A DNA stretch of 64,000 nt from Prionailurus bengalensis (GCF_016509475.1 NC_057350.1:48994501-49058500); one strand, 5' to 3'. Shown: positions 10,033 through 22,643, counted from the first letter of the stretch. The notes: generated by a model not told the origin, from the letters alone. Made by a program: numbers and translations.

Positions 10033-11020
10033 GTTGTATTTTCAACAGAATCTTATGTGTTAGTCCCCCCAAAAGCTTATTTCACGCCCCTAAATCTAGT
10101 ACCTTAAAAATATTTAAATAGTTCAAAGTAGCATGTCAGTGTCTAAAATACCCTTAAAAAGAATGTGGGTATACTATTCCTCAAACCAGTTTCTTCCCTA
10201 CTATATTTTATTATATTTTTATAATCTTTCCAACAGCTTTAGTAAGGTATAACTGACATGAAATAAACTGCACAAAATTATACAATTTGATGAATTTTGA
10301 CATATTTTCACCTAGGAAATCCTCACTGCAATCAAGATGACAAACATACCAATCACCTCCAGAAGAATTCTTATGGCTCTTTTTAATCTCACCCTCTTTC
10401 CTCCACACCTCCTACCCCATCCCTCGCACCCACAGATTGGCTTTCTATTATAATACTCTGGATGCAGTTTTGAGAGTTTTACATAAATTGAATCGCACAG
10501 AATGCACTCTATTTTTCAGTGGATTCTTTTATTCAGGATAATTATAATGCAAGTCATGTTGTCACATGGATCATGAGCCCATTCCTTTTTATTGCTGAGT
10601 AGTATTCTATTGCATAGATAGACCACAATTTTAATCCATTTACCAGTTGATGGACATTGGGCTGTTTCCAATTTTAGCTATTTCAAATAAGGTTGCTATG
10701 AACATTGCATACATGTCTTTGTAAAGATGCATGATTTCATTTCTCTTGGATAAATATTCAGGAGTGGAACAGCTGGATAACATGGTCGGTTTTCATTTAA
10801 ATTTTTTAAGAAACTGCCAAACTCTTCCAAAGTGGATGTACAACTTTACACAAACAGTTCCAGTTTTCCATATTTTTGCTGACACATGCATGTCAGACTT
10901 TTTAATTTTAGCCATTCTAATAGGAATATAGTAGTATCTTACTTTGCTTTTTGTTTATATTTCCCAAATGATAAATGATGCTGTATATATTTTCAAGTGC
11001 TTATTTGCCATCTGTTTGTC

Positions 11021-11022
<2 letters not shown>

Positions 11023-11060
<38 letters not shown>
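11023..11060. repeat. (TG)n microsatellite followed by (TCTG)n
   Basis: About 19 TG units, then a short TCTG run at 11067-11083, inside the antisense L1. Confidence 0.95.
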
Positions 11061-11062
<2 letters not shown>

Positions 11063-11760
11063 GTGTCTCTGTCTGTCTGTCTGAAATCTTTTGCTGAGTT
11101 TTTGCAGTGGTGGGAATTGTTTATTTTCTTATTATAGAGTTTTGAGAGTTCTTATAAAGAAAAATCCCTTATCAGATATATACTTTGCAAATATTTTCTC
11201 CCTATCCATAGCTTGTTGTTTCATTCTCTTAATGGTGTTTTTTGAAGTGCAGAAGTTTTTCTTTGTACAATATTCTATTAAAGATTGTATTATGGGTGTC
11301 ATAGCTAAAAATCCTTTGCCAAACTGCAGGTCACAAAGATTTCATAGCTTTAGGTTTTACATTTAAATCTGTGATCCATTTTGAGTTGATTTTTTGCATA
11401 TGATGAAAGGTATGGATTTGGTTCATTTTTTTGAACACAGACATCCAATTGTTCTAGTGTCATTTGTTGAAAAGACAATTTTTTTACTGAATTGATCTTA
11501 TACTTTCATCAAAAAGCATTTGTCCATATATACACAGATTGATTCTGATTTCTCTCTTCTGTTCCATTGCTCTATCTGTCCCATTTTAATGCCAATCAAA
11601 CAGTGTATTGAATATTTCAGCTTATAATAAGTCTTAAAATCAATAGCATTAATTTGCCTGTGAAGCCATCTGAACCTGGAGTTTTCTCTATAGGAAGGTT
11701 TTGGGTTTGGAGGGTATTTTTTGTTTCCTTTCTTTACTAAAAATTAAATTCCTTTAATAG

Positions 11761-11989
11761 GGGCACCTGGGTGGCGCAGTCGGTTAAGCGTCCGACTTCA
11801 GCCAGGTCATGATCTCACGGACCGTGAGTTCGAGCCCCGCGTCAGGCTCTGGGCTGATGGCTCAGAGCCTGGAGCCTGTTTCCCGTTCTGTGTCTCCCTC
11901 TCTCTCTGCCCCTCCCCCGTTCATGCTCTGTCTCTCTATGTCCCAAAAATAAATAAACATTGAAAAAAAAAATTAAAAAAAAAAAAAAT
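11761..11989 (+). mobile_element. Young felid CAN-SINE, sense
   Basis: Carries the 'GGCGCAG' head and 'cttcagccaggtcatgatct' of the younger subfamily, with 'gggctgatggctcagagcc' and 'gtttcccgttctg'. Perfect 15-bp TSD at 11746-11760 and 11990-12004. Inserted in the L1. Confidence 0.97.
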
Positions 11990-12534
11990 AAATTCCTTTA
12001 ATAGATACAGAAATATTCATATTATCTACTTCTTCTTGAGTGAGGTTTTTTAGTTTGAATCTTTCAGGGAATTTGAACTTTTACATAGGTGGTGAAGTGT
12101 ATTATCATAAGGTTATTTATAATATTCCCATATTATCCTTTTAATATCTATAAAATCTGCCATGATGTTGTTTCTTCCATTCCAGATACTGATTTGTGTC
12201 TTCTCTTTTCTACTCAAACAAAGTTTAAATACGTTGCATTTTTATTTTCATTCAGTTGAAAATATCTCTATTTTACTTTCGTTTCTTCTTTGCTCATGGG
12301 TTATTTAGAAGTATGTTATTTTGTTTCCAATATTTGGGGGATTTTTCCAGGAATCTTTTTGCTTTTAATTTTAATTCCATTGTAGTTGAGAAATATACTT
12401 TAAATGATTTGAATCCTCTTGTATTTATTGAGAATGGTTTTAGGGCCCAGAATATGGTCTATCTTTGTGCTCTTGAAAAGAACATACATTCTTATATTGT
12501 TCAGTGGAATACTCTGTAACTAGGATTTCTGTTG

Positions 12535-14200
12535 TAATTCAAGTAGGAAACTAACAGGAAAGTGTTGACCAGAATCAGACTATCAAAGCAGAATTTAGCA
12601 TCTGTTCAATTAGAATGATGACAATGATGATTGTAATGATAGTGATGGGGATTGTGATGAATAGCCATTGTTTATTGAAGGTTCAACACTTTTTTTTTCC
12701 TGAAACTTATCCTCCCACTTTATTTCTAGAAGAGGGAGTCTTCCCTTATCACCACTGGCAAAACTCATTCACAAATTAACCAACAAAAAAACCTAAAATC
12801 AAAAACCCGAAATGATCTACTTATTCCTCTAGCAGTCCCCTGGGAGTGCTGAATTTTTAAATTATTTCCCCATCCATACATTTTTTTATACTGTCTCATC
12901 CTAACTAACAACTCTGTGAAAACTTGAGGTGGAGAAAGCATAACTCAAACAATTTAAGAGACTTGCCCAAGAAACAGAGTGAGTCAATGGGGTTCACAAA
13001 CTTTAGTGTGTATCATAATCAGAAGGTTTAAAATATAAAATTTCTTTCCTAATTCACTATCCTATATCTGAAATTATGTTATAGAGACTTATTTTGACTG
13101 ATGGAAAAAATGTAACAATCCCTTAGAGGGAAATAGTATATTACCAGTCATTGCCCAGAACTTATGAAGACATTAGGACAGACTGGAGGATAGAGAAAGA
13201 GAAGACTAGGCTCTTGAGAGGATCTGGAAGAAGTTGGAAAGGTATGCAGGAAGCTAAAACCAGAAACATCTTAAGGATTTGAGTGGAATCCAGGACTACA
13301 TGAATCCAAAGGACATCAAAATATGATGAGGACTTTGCTTTCCCACCCTCTTCTCTTTTTAATCCATCCATTCATCCAACTATCCATATCTTCTAGCTTA
13401 TCTTCATTCAGTTCCATATTCTTCTTCTAGCCTCAACCAGGGGAACTTAAGGAATGAGGGAATAGGAACAAGGAACCACCTAAGCATCCCTAAGTTATCT
13501 GCAATTCAAGAACACCTGTGGATGAAGACAAACTTTCTGAAATTCAGCTTTTCATGGTCCCACCTGACATAGTGAAATCAGTTGTCCTTAGGCCACGGAC
13601 TATTATTGTTCATCACCAAGCAGAATCTCACATCTAGTGAAAGAAGAGAATAAAAGCATTCAAAGAATTTCTTCTGAATTACTATCCCAGGCCAATGCTG
13701 AGGACATCTTCTACCCTGACTTTTTGCTGAAGTGACAAAAAAAAAAAAAGAAAAAACCTTCCTTGAAATTATATGATTCACTGCAAACATCTGACATTAA
13801 TTCCAGGAACAAGGGCTTGAAATACAAAGACACAGAGAAAGCAACAGGGAGGGTCTGATAGTCAATGGGATGAGATGTGGCAAGATGTATCATCAACTGT
13901 CACTGCCGGAACATAAAATTGGTGCCCTTTGACTTGTAAAATGGCTCATTCCTAGCACCAGTGCTCAGGCAGAACACTAAATTGTGTCAAAGAATGCCAA
14001 TCACATGAGATGATGCTGACAGGACTCTGAATTATTCCCAGAAGACCAGAATTTCCTATTCCAAATGACCCAACCCATTCGCCAGCACAGGATGTGCTGT
14101 ATTGACCAAACTCCTCAAATCAATCCGGTCACCAGGGCACCATTACCAGATTCCACACTATTTAAAGTCTTGCTCTGTTATCCAGATGGTCATTTCTAGT
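12535..14200. other. Mostly unassigned, with a weak MIR
   Basis: A MIR-like stretch lies at about 12885-12990 ('ttaagagacttgcccaagaa'), possibly followed by a short MER5A-like piece ('ttcacaaactttagtgtgta'). The rest, including the open frames at 13162-13371 and 13578-13896, shows nothing recognisable and may be single-copy DNA. Confidence 0.45.
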
Positions 14201-14204
14201 CATG

Positions 14205-16440
14205 TAATAAGGTTGTAGGATACAAGGTTAAAATATAAAGTCAATCACTTTCCTGTATACCAACAATGAACAAGTGAAATTTGAATTTAAAAACACGATA
14301 CCACTTACATTAGCAGCCCCCAAAAATGAAAAAATGTAATATCTATATAAGGAAAGCTACAAAAGTCCAATGAACAAAATCAAAGTATTAAAAAATGGAG
14401 AAATATTCCATGTTCATGATAGAGTATTCAATACTGCCAAGATGTCCATTTTTCTCAACTTGATCTATAGATTCAGTGCAATTCTAATCAAAATTCCACC
14501 AAGTTATTTTGTGTATATCAACAAACTGATTCTAAATTTATGTGAAGCAGTAAAAAACCCAGAATTGTCAACACAATATTAAAAGAGAAGAACAAAGTTG
14601 GAAGACTGACACTACTAGACTTTAAGACTTACTACAAAGCTACAGTAATCAAAATGCTACAGTAATGGTGAAAGAACAGACAAACATATCAAGGACCCAA
14701 AAATATACCCATATAAATATGGTCAATTGATCTTGGACAAAAAAACCAAAGACAATACAATGGAGCAAAAATTTTCTTTTCAACATGCGATGTCAAAACT
14801 GGACATCAACATGTGAGGAAAAAAAAGGAAATAAAAGAAAAAAAGAAAGAAATCTAGACATTTATACCCTTCACAAAAATTAACTCAAAATGAACTGCAG
14901 ATCTAAATGTAAAATGAAAAACTTTAAAACCCATAGCAGATAACATAGGAGAAAACCTAGATGACCTTGGGTAAGGTTATGACTTCATAGATAGAACACC
15001 AAAGGCACATCCATGAAAGGAAGAATTGATAAGCTGGACTTCATTAAAATGAAAACCTTTTCCTCTGTGAAAGACTATTTCAAGAGAATAAGAATAAGAA
15101 TATAAGAATAAGTCTCCCACAGACTGGGGGAAAATATTTACAAAAGATACATCTGAAAAAGGATGGTTATCCAAAATATAAAAGATCTTAAAATATATAT
15201 ACATTAAAACTCAACAAACAACCTGATTTTATTTTATTTATTTATTTATTTTAATCTTTATTCACTTTTCGAGAGACAGAGAGAGACAGAGCATGAGCAG
15301 GGGAGGGGCACAGAGAGAGGGGAGACACAGAATCCAAAGAGAGCTCCAGGCTCTGAGCTATCAGCACACAGCCCAACGCGGGGCTTGAATCCACAAACCG
15401 TGAAATCATGACCTGAGCCAAACTCGGACGCTCAACCGACTGAGCCACCCAGGCGCCCAAACAACCTGATTTTTAAAATGGGCCAAGACTTTAACAAACA
15501 CTTGACCAAAGAAGACCTACAAATGGAAAATAAGCATATGAAAAGATGTTCAATATCATAAGTCATCAAGGAAATGCAAATTAAAACAACCTTGATATAC
15601 CACTACATGTTTTCCAGAATGGCAAAAATCCAGAATGCTGACAACACTAAATGCTGGCAAGCATATGGAAGAATAAGAAACCTCATTCACTGATGGTGAG
15701 AATGCAAAATGATACAACCACTTTGGAAGATAGTTTAATGGTTTCTTAGAGATCTGAACATATCCTTTCCATGTGACTGAACAATCAGGATCCTTGGTAT
15801 TTACCCAAAGGAGCTGAAAACTTATGTCCACACAAAAAATCTGTACATGGTTGTTTACAGCATATTTATTCATAATTGCCAAAATGTGGAATTAACTAAG
15901 ATGTACTTCAGTGGATGAATGGATAAACTGTGGTACATCTAAACAAGAAAATATTTATTATTCAGTGCTAAAAAAGAAATGAGCTATAAGCCATGAAAAG
16001 ACATGAACAAAACTTAAATTCATATTACTATGTGAAAGAAACCAATCTGAAAGGCTACATACTGCATATTTGTAATTGTATGACATTCTAGAAAAAGCAA
16101 AACTATGGGGACAGTAAAAAAAAATCAATGGTTGACAGGTTTGGTGGGTGGGAACAGAGGGATAAATATGCAGAGACAGAGGATTTGGGGGGCAGTGAAC
16201 CACTTTGTATGATACTTTAATGATGGATACATATCACCAAATCCACAGACTGTACAATGCCAAGAGTAAATTGATGATGTGTCAATGTAGGTTGATCTAT
16301 TATAACAAATGTACTACTCTGGTGAGGGATGTTGATAATGGTGGACACTATGCATGTGTAGGGGCAGGAGGTGTATGGAAAACATCTGTACTTGCCCCTC
16401 AATTTTGCTTGCTGTAAACCTAAAATTGCTCTGAAAAAAA
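14205..16440 (+). mobile_element. Sense L1, 5'-truncated, ORF2 3' half plus 3' UTR
   Basis: Begins within ORF2 ('gtataccaacaatgaacaag', 'tagattcagtgcaattctaa'), continues through ORF2's 3' end ('aagcatatgaaaagatgttc', 'gtggatgaatggataaactg') and ends with the 3' UTR text 'tcaattttgcttgctgtaaa', 'cctaaaattgctctgaaa' and an A run. ORF2 is broken by many stops and by the antisense CAN-SINE at 15231-15458. Confidence 0.9.
15231..15458 (-). mobile_element. CAN-SINE, antisense
   Basis: Left T-rich tail with TTTA repeats, GA-rich middle and head 'GGGCGCCTGGGTGGCTCAGT' on the minus strand. Perfect 15-bp TSD at 15216-15230 and 15459-15473. Inserted in L1 ORF2. Confidence 0.97.
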
Positions 16441-16564
16441 AAAGAATCTTAATTTTAAAAGTATTTCAGCTAAAATTACAAAAAGAATATAGATCCTTTG
16501 GGGAAAAAAAGAAAAAAATCAGAATTCTCCTTTGCAATAGATTGTGTAGACTGATATATTTCAT

Positions 16565-16835
16565 TTATTTGACCAGCATTTATGAGGAGCCCAAGGTATG
16601 CCAAACACTGCAAAGTATTGGGGCCACAGAGAAGATACCATTCCTTGCCCTCCAAGAAAGCTCTCCAATGGTTACTAAATAGTGTTCTTAGTCTTACAGT
16701 AGTGGAAAACACAAGACCATACGGAAACCCTAGAAAGTCCTTTATCCCTACCTTGCCTGGTGTATGCAAGAAAGGTTTCCCAGAGGTGATGGTTTCTGAT
16801 CAGTCTTAAGTGGCAAATGGAAGTTACAAAACCAC
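16565..16835 (-). mobile_element. L2 3' end, antisense
   Basis: 'gccaaacactgcaaagtatt', 'ggggccacagagaagatacc' and 'ttccttgccctccaagaaag' match the reverse complement of the L2 end ('..ccaggcactg..ctggggatacag..tccctgccctcatggagct'). Confidence 0.65.
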
Positions 16836-16849
16836 AGATATTTTTTACT

Positions 16850-17075
16850 ACCTTCATAGTTTTGCCTTTCACAAAATGTCATATAATTCAAATCATATAG
16901 TATCTAGCCTCTTCATCTTGTTTTCTTTCACTTAGCAATATGCATTTAGGGTTCATCCATGTCTTTTCATGGTTTGATAGAGCTATCTTTCTATTTTTAG
17001 CACTAATATTATTTCCCTGCCAACATGTACCATAGTTTATTTATCCATTCACCTACTGAAAACATCTTGGCAAGC
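16850..17075 (-). mobile_element. Antisense L1M 3' end fragment
   Basis: 'tgtcatataattcaaatcat', 'ttctttcacttagcaatatg', 'ggttcatccatgtcttttca' and 'tttatttatccattcaccta' follow the reverse complement of L1 ORF2/3' UTR. Confidence 0.75.
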
Positions 17076-17233
17076 AAGGCAAGCACAATGTCCTACCATC
17101 TAAGAAAGAATTTTTACTTCTTCATAATGGCAGTTTGATTCATCAATAAATAAACATTTGATAAGTCAATAAAATGAAAATGATGGAAAAGTCAGTGACC
17201 AAGGAACACAGTTTATTTAGAAACAAAAACTAA

Positions 17234-17725
17234 GTGTTTGTTTCTATGGCTACTATAAAAAATTACCACAAACATAGTGGCTTAAAACAATACAAATTTA
17301 ATATCTTACACTTCTGCATTTCAGAGGTCTGACACGGGTTTCACTGAACTAAAATCAAGGTGTTCACAGGGTGGTGTCCCTTTCCAGAAGTCCTTGGAGA
17401 GAATCTGTATCCTCACCTTTTCCAGCTTCCAGAGCCTGCATTGTTTGGCTCAAGGCCTCCTTCCTCCATCTTAAAAGTTAGCAACATATTATTTCTCTAA
17501 CCTTGCTTCCATCATCCTCTCTCTTTCTCTGAATTTTCTTTGACCTTCCTCTTCCATTTTTAAGGATCTTTGTGATTACATTGGCCCACCTGGATAATTA
17601 AGGGTACTCTCCCTATTTTAAGAAAAATTGATTAGCAAACAATTCTATGTGCAAACTTAATACCTCTTTGCCATGTAACCTAACATATCCACAGATTGTG
17701 AAAATTAGGATGTGAACATCTTTGA
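17234..17725 (+). mobile_element. Old dispersed mammalian repeat, family not named
   Basis: The text 'aattaccacaaacatagtgg', 'cttaaaacaatacaaattta', 'tgattacattggcccacctg' and 'ccatgtaacctaacatatcc' is a frequently seen mammalian interspersed repeat. I am sure of its repetitive nature but not its class, possibly LTR or DNA transposon. No coding content. Confidence 0.6.
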
Positions 17726-17820
17726 AATTTCCCCAAAGATGTGAAATTTCTCCAAAATCACTGTAACAAGATGATTCAAAGGACGTAAGGAATATGTGGA
17801 TATTAAATATAAATACTTCA

Positions 17821-17994
17821 GCGCTCCTGGGTGGCTCAGTCAGTTAAGCATCCAACTATTGATTTGAACTCTGATCATGATCTCATGCGCACGAGATGAA
17901 GTCCTGCATCAGGCTTGGTACTAGGCATGGAATCTGCTTAAGGTTTTCTTTCTCTCTCTTCCTCTCCCTCTGCCCCTCTCCCCCACTCACACAG

Positions 17995-18045
<51 letters not shown>

Positions 18046-18046
18046 A
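17821..18046 (+). mobile_element. Older CAN-SINE, sense
   Basis: Head 'gcgctcctgggtggctcagt', then a diverged body with an extra 'ctattgatttgaactctgat' section and a CT-rich middle that has become a (TC)n tract. Confidence 0.92.
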
Positions 18047-18090
18047 ATACATACATACATACATACATACATACATACATACATACATAC
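18000..18090. repeat. Compound microsatellite (TC)20 plus (ATAC)11
   Basis: (TC)n at 18001-18040 lies in the CT part of the SINE. (ATAC)n at 18047-18090 replaced its A-rich tail. The interruption is only 'cctcaa'. Confidence 0.97.
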
Positions 18091-18409
18091 TTTAACCTAG
18101 GGAGGTTAAAAGAGTGAAAAAGACAAAGCCACAAAGATAAACATGGAGATTTAGTTGAAATATTTTCAAACCTATTATTTGCTGATTATATACCTTCCTA
18201 TATACCTAAGGAAGCCTAGCATGTATACATTGTTGTATACAAGGAGCATATTAAGACAGGTCTGCTGGATTAATCTTACCATCTTGAATGCATGGCTCCT
18301 ACCATGGCCCTGTCACTGGGTTTCACCTAAACCAGTGAAACAGCTTCTTCGTACTAAGAAATAGGCCTTTATGTTTCTCTAGCAATAGCTATCAGAGCCT
18401 AAAACATGT

Positions 18410-18830
18410 TCACACCCTTTGACTTAATAATCTACATTGAAAAATATATGCCAAGATAAAGATCCAAAATATCAAGATCATTTAAGCATCTTTATGAAAA
18501 TTAAAAAATAGACAACAGCATGAATAACATGAAACATAAAAGAAGGGGTTGGTTATATAAATTGAGGCACAATCTAATGAGCCAATGTAATTTGGTCACT
18601 AAAACGCACATAATAATGGCTACATGAGAAATCCTAAAATGCAAAGGGTAAAAGAAAAATGCAGTTTATAAAATGTTAAACAGGGTATAGACATACTATT
18701 TTTAAAATATGTATAAAGTTAAAAGGCTAGAAGGATATAAATCCAAAGCAGTTGTCCCTATGTGATGGAACTATAGAGATACTTTTTCTTATATTTTTTG
18801 TAATTACAAATGTTTATTTATGATAAGCAA
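18410..18830 (+). mobile_element. Old L1/HAL1 3' end
   Basis: 'taatctacattgaaaaatat', 'aaaaaatagacaacagcatg', 'tataaattgaggcacaatct', 'gctagaaggatataaatcc' and 'cttatattttttgtaattac' follow the L1ME/HAL1 3' end order. Confidence 0.55.
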
Positions 18831-18849
18831 GTATCTCTTGTGCAATGAC

Positions 18850-19194
18850 TGCTGTGCTCAGAGTATATCTGCCCAAATTCAAATGTTGAAATCCTAACTC
18901 CCAAAGATGATGGTATTAGGAGTTGGGACCTTTGGGAAGTGCCTAGGTCCAAGGATAGAGCCCTCGTGAATGGGATTAGTGCCTTAAAAAAAAGAAGTTC
19001 CAGAGACATCCCTAACTTCTTCCACCATGTGAGGACACAGCAAGAAGTCTGTGACCCAGAAGAGAAACCTCACCCAACCATGCTGGCACCTTGAGCTTAA
19101 ACTTCCAGCTTCCAGGACTATGAGAAATAAATTCCTGTTATTTACAAGCTACACAATCTTAGGTATTTTTTACAGCAGGCTGAATGTACTAACA
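18850..19194 (+). mobile_element. MLT1 LTR (ERVL-MaLR), probably solo
   Basis: Full-length type text: 'caaattcaaatgttgaaatc', 'ctaactcccaaagatgatgg', 'atgggattagtgccttaaaa', 'ccatgtgaggacacagcaag', 'gactatgagaaataaattcc' and an 'actaaca' end. Starts TG and ends CA. No internal sequence beside it, so a solo LTR. Diverged by small indels only. Confidence 0.88.
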
Positions 19195-19364
19195 TAATGA
19201 CAAAATGTTCTAGAAATAATTTTTATTTCTAATCATCCCAATAGTCAGTAGCAGTAGGTAGCAGGGTTTAGTTAGCAGGAGGGGTTACACATGAACCCAG
19301 TAGATAATGAGGTCCCCAACTATTCTTGCCCAAGTGTGTTATGCACAACACATAGGCCACATTA
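19195..19364. other. Unassigned spacer
   Basis: No recognisable feature between the MLT1 LTR and the next SINE's duplication. Confidence 0.5.
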
Positions 19365-19380
19365 ATACATATAGTGGTAG

Positions 19381-19599
19381 GGGCGCCTGGGTGGCTCAGT
19401 CGGTTGAGCGTCCGACTTCGGCTCAGGTCATGATCTCACAGTCGGTGAGTTCGAGCCCCACGTCAGGCTCTGTGCTGACAGCTCAGAACCTGGAGCTGCT
19501 TCAGATTCTGTGTCTCCCTCTCTCTCTGACCCTCCCCCGTTCATGCTCTGTCTCTCTCTGTCTCAAAAATAAATAAACATTAAAAAAAATTAAAAAAAA
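19381..19599 (+). mobile_element. CAN-SINE, sense
   Basis: Head 'gggcgcctgggtggctcagt' and body 'cttcggctcaggtcatgatc', with tail 'aaaataaataaacattaaaa'. Perfect 16-bp TSD at 19365-19380 and 19600-19615. Confidence 0.97.
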
Positions 19600-19615
19600 A
19601 TACATATAGTGGTAG

Positions 19616-20077
19616 CTCACACACCCAATACAACAGGATAAAAGAAATCACCAACCAATCATCAGGTCCACATCAATCACAGAGACTAAGGCACAACTGC
19701 TAAAATGTCCTGGGTTTGGGTGAGAATGATTGGCTTCAGACACTACACAGAGGGGTGGTGCTGAAGTAGGCCTCATTCAGAGCAGAGGGGCTGAAGGTGG
19801 CCATTCTAGGAAAGCCCAGCACCAAGTCCTCTGCAGACATTCAATAATCATCTGTTGCACAAGAGGCTACCATCCGTTCCTCTTTGTTATGTTGCATCGC
19901 CCACAATATAATTACTGAGATATGGGATTGAGTGGTCCCTAACTTCCAAGTGTCATGTGGAAAAGGAGCAAAGAGAAAGCAGAGTCAGGGTCCTCCATTA
20001 TAGTCACCTCTGTGTGTGTGTGGGCGTCAGTGAGCATGTATGATGTACGTGTGTAGCCTCCCCTCATTCTTGCACCA
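19616..20077. other. Unassigned sequence
   Basis: No gene or classified repeat seen. The open frame at 19730-19918 shows no domain. Confidence 0.45.
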
Positions 20078-20092
20078 CTGTTGCTGCTTTCT

Positions 20093-20318
20093 TTTTTTTA
20101 ATTTTTTTTTCAACGTTTTTTTAATTTATTTTTGGGACAGAGAGAGACAGAGCATGAACGGGGGAGGGGCAGAGAGAGAGGGAGACACAGAATCGGAAAC
20201 AGGCTCCAGGCTCCGAGCCATCAGCCCAGAGCCTGACGCGGGGCTCGAACTCCCGGACCGCGAGATCGTGACCTGGCTGAAGTCGGACGCTTAACCGACT
20301 GCGCCACCCAGGCGCCCC
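20093..20318 (-). mobile_element. Young felid CAN-SINE, antisense
   Basis: Young-subfamily marks on the minus strand: 'GGCGCAGTCGGTTAAGCG' and 'cagccaggtcacgatctcgc'. Perfect 15-bp TSD at 20078-20092 and 20319-20333. Many CpGs survive, which suggests a recent insertion. Confidence 0.97.
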
Positions 20319-20594
20319 CTGTTGCTGCTTTCTAAATTGTTGCCAGTTTTCTGCCTCTGTCACCTCAAATCCAGTAAGAATTCCCTAAATCCCATAGCCC
20401 TAGTCTGCTATTTCCTTCCCCCGATCTGGTCTTGCTGTCTGTTCCACTCACTAGCACTTAGTGCCTGATATTTATTTTCAGTTTATCTTTCCAGTTTAAG
20501 TATTTATTTGTATTTCCATATTCATTTGCATAAATGGATATGTGATATACTTAAGAAACAAATTATGACTTTCGGAGTAATAAAGAATAACTTT

Positions 20595-20825
20595 TGGGGA
20601 GCCTGGGTGGCTCAGTCAGCTTCAGCTCAGGTCACCGTCTCACGAGTTTGTAGGTTCAAGCCCCACCCTGGGTTCTGTGCTGATAGCTCAGAGCCTAGAG
20701 CCTGCTTTGGAGTCTGTATCTCTCTGCCCTCCCCTGCTCATTTCTCTCTGTCTCTCTCTGCCTCTCTCTCTCTCTCCCTTTCTCTCTCTCTCTCTCAGAA
20801 ATAAACATTTAAAAAATTTTTTTAA
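20595..20825 (+). mobile_element. CAN-SINE, sense, with deletion in the tRNA-like head
   Basis: 'gcctgggtggctcagtcagc' passes directly to 'ttcagctcaggtcaccgtct', losing about 12 bases between the A and B boxes. The CT tract is expanded. TSD 'aaagaataacttt' at 20582-20594 and 20826-20838. Confidence 0.96.
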
Positions 20826-20839
20826 AAAGAATAACTTTC

Positions 20840-22640
20840 TTCAGCTTATTTTTGTCCCATTCTGCTTCATGCATGAAATAAACAATGGGTCAAAAAAAAA
20901 AAAATATCTTTAATGTGGAATCAGCCCAGCGATGACCATAAAACATCTAATTAGGATCAGAGTTAGACCACTGCCTGGTAGAAAGTCCCAGCCTTCATCT
21001 CAACTTACTGGAAAACATACTCATTTAGTTTAGGCTTTGTTTAAATGTGAATTTACTTGGGAGGAGAAATTGTTAGACTATTTTTACTTGGTGTGAGTGG
21101 AGTAGTAATATTTTATTCACAACCCATTTGAATAGGAAGGAAAAACAACAAAATATAAGGATGACATCTTGGAAGGCCCAGGGAGGTCAGCATCAAGGTA
21201 AGAAATGGCACAGGAAAAGGAAGCAGACAGAGGCAATGAAAGCGCACTTAAAAAAAACCACACTCTTTTGCTTGTAGTTGATCTTAAACATGCTTATAAA
21301 CACAGTAACATGTCATTTACCAAATCAAGACTTATGCATTTTAATCCAGCATCCCAACTTGGTGATCACAATCTAGCTGGAAAAAAGAGAGAGAGAGAGA
21401 GAGAGATTGAGAATTTCAAAATATATATCCCATGCACTGGAAATGTCAGGAGAAAATGTACTTTCCTTCTCTATCCCCAAAGCATGAAACCTGAGGCATC
21501 TTAAACTAAGAATGATTACAGAGCACATGACTCTTTGCTCATAAAACATCTTGGAAGAAACTGGGGCTATACTTTTGGCTCTAAGTTGTAGATGAAGCAG
21601 GAAATGTTAAAATATTCTGGACTCCCTCACAAAGGTTCTCAGTCTAACACTGAATAAGAAACTCTTTTGGAAAAGATGGGGGATTAACAGGTGTGGGTTT
21701 TAAGTGTGTGCATTCTCCTTAGCTGACTTTTGGAAATGTCCCACGGCTCTGTCTTTGAGCGACAGAAGGAGATGAAGCCTTAGGCAGGCTGATACACAGA
21801 TACAAAGATACTTATGTTGTCAGGAGCAAAAAGGAAACCGTGAGTCACATAGAAAAGAAGGATTAAGTGTTTTAACGACTTTTTTGCTTTTCCTGGAATT
21901 CTTACTAGGAAAAAAAGAACAGCTTTTCTTTTCTTAATGCAACAAATATTATTTTTTTCAATTTAGAGATGAAGAACATGTTTATATGTACAAAGCTAAG
22001 TGATTTTTTTTCCAATTTACACTTTTCTTTCTGTTTCGTTTAGGTCAAACAACATGCTTCCTAGGAGATGAATTGGTACATCTTCAGACTTAACAAACCT
22101 AGAGCACTTAAGCTTACACAACTAAACTCTACAACATTTTTGTGCCTTATGTTAAACATGAGTTATAATGGTTCTGCACTCCTAAAAAATAGAGCAGTTT
22201 AAAAGAAAAATCCTCACCTTGTTTTCCCTTAAGTTTACCAAATTTACTGAATTTTATCCAAAGTGTTACACTATTAGCAAATTATGTGGCAGATGGTGAA
22301 CGAAAAGCAGGGAAAAAATCTCCCACCAATTCTTATCCGTCTTCCAGTTTAAAGTACTTCACTTACTGTTTTTATTGGAAGATACGCAGTGGTGCTTAAA
22401 CAAATGTTCATTAATGCGTACCTCAAGGAACTTGTTTCTATTACTTCATTGGATTTTCAAAATATGGGTGATGAGGTTAATGGACATGACGTCAAGCCCA
22501 CACAAAAGGGATTAAACTATTATATATGAAACTGAGGCTATTGTCTAACCTTCAAGCTCATCTCCTAATTAGCTAGAGAGTATTGTATTCTGAAATCATT
22601 CAGTCCTGAGGTTTCCTCCACTTAGGGGTCTTCTTAGTTT
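20840..22640. other. Unassigned, possibly single-copy sequence
   Basis: About 1.8 kb without a recognised repeat apart from a short (GA)n at 21387-21404. A perfect CRE-type palindrome TGACGTCA lies at 22487-22494. A pyrimidine run ending 'cgtttag' before 22045 resembles a splice acceptor but is not followed by a convincing exon. Confidence 0.45.
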
Positions 22641-22643
22641 TAC

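Larger units (their letters stand above)
10205..12535 (-). mobile_element. Antisense L1M, 3' UTR through much of ORF2
   Basis: Reads from the reverse complement of a 3' UTR ('aggtataactgacatgaaat', 'agtagtattctattgcatag') into ORF2 ('gttaccagttgatggacatt'-type text, 'ttgttctagtgtcatttgtt', 'tcatgggttatttagaagta'). Carries a (TG)n tract at 11023-11060 and the CAN-SINE at 11761-11989. The largest open stretch on either strand is under 100 codons, so the reverse transcriptase is dead. Confidence 0.88.

Noticed and set aside
11761..11840. tRNA-like sequence with A and B box in SINE heads
   Set aside because: These are tRNA-Lys-derived SINE heads fused to SINE bodies, not tRNA genes. The same applies to all 30 copies.
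22020..22050. Splice-acceptor-like pyrimidine tract ending in TTTAG
   Set aside because: Common by chance in AT-rich DNA. The following sequence has early stops in all frames and no donor I trust.
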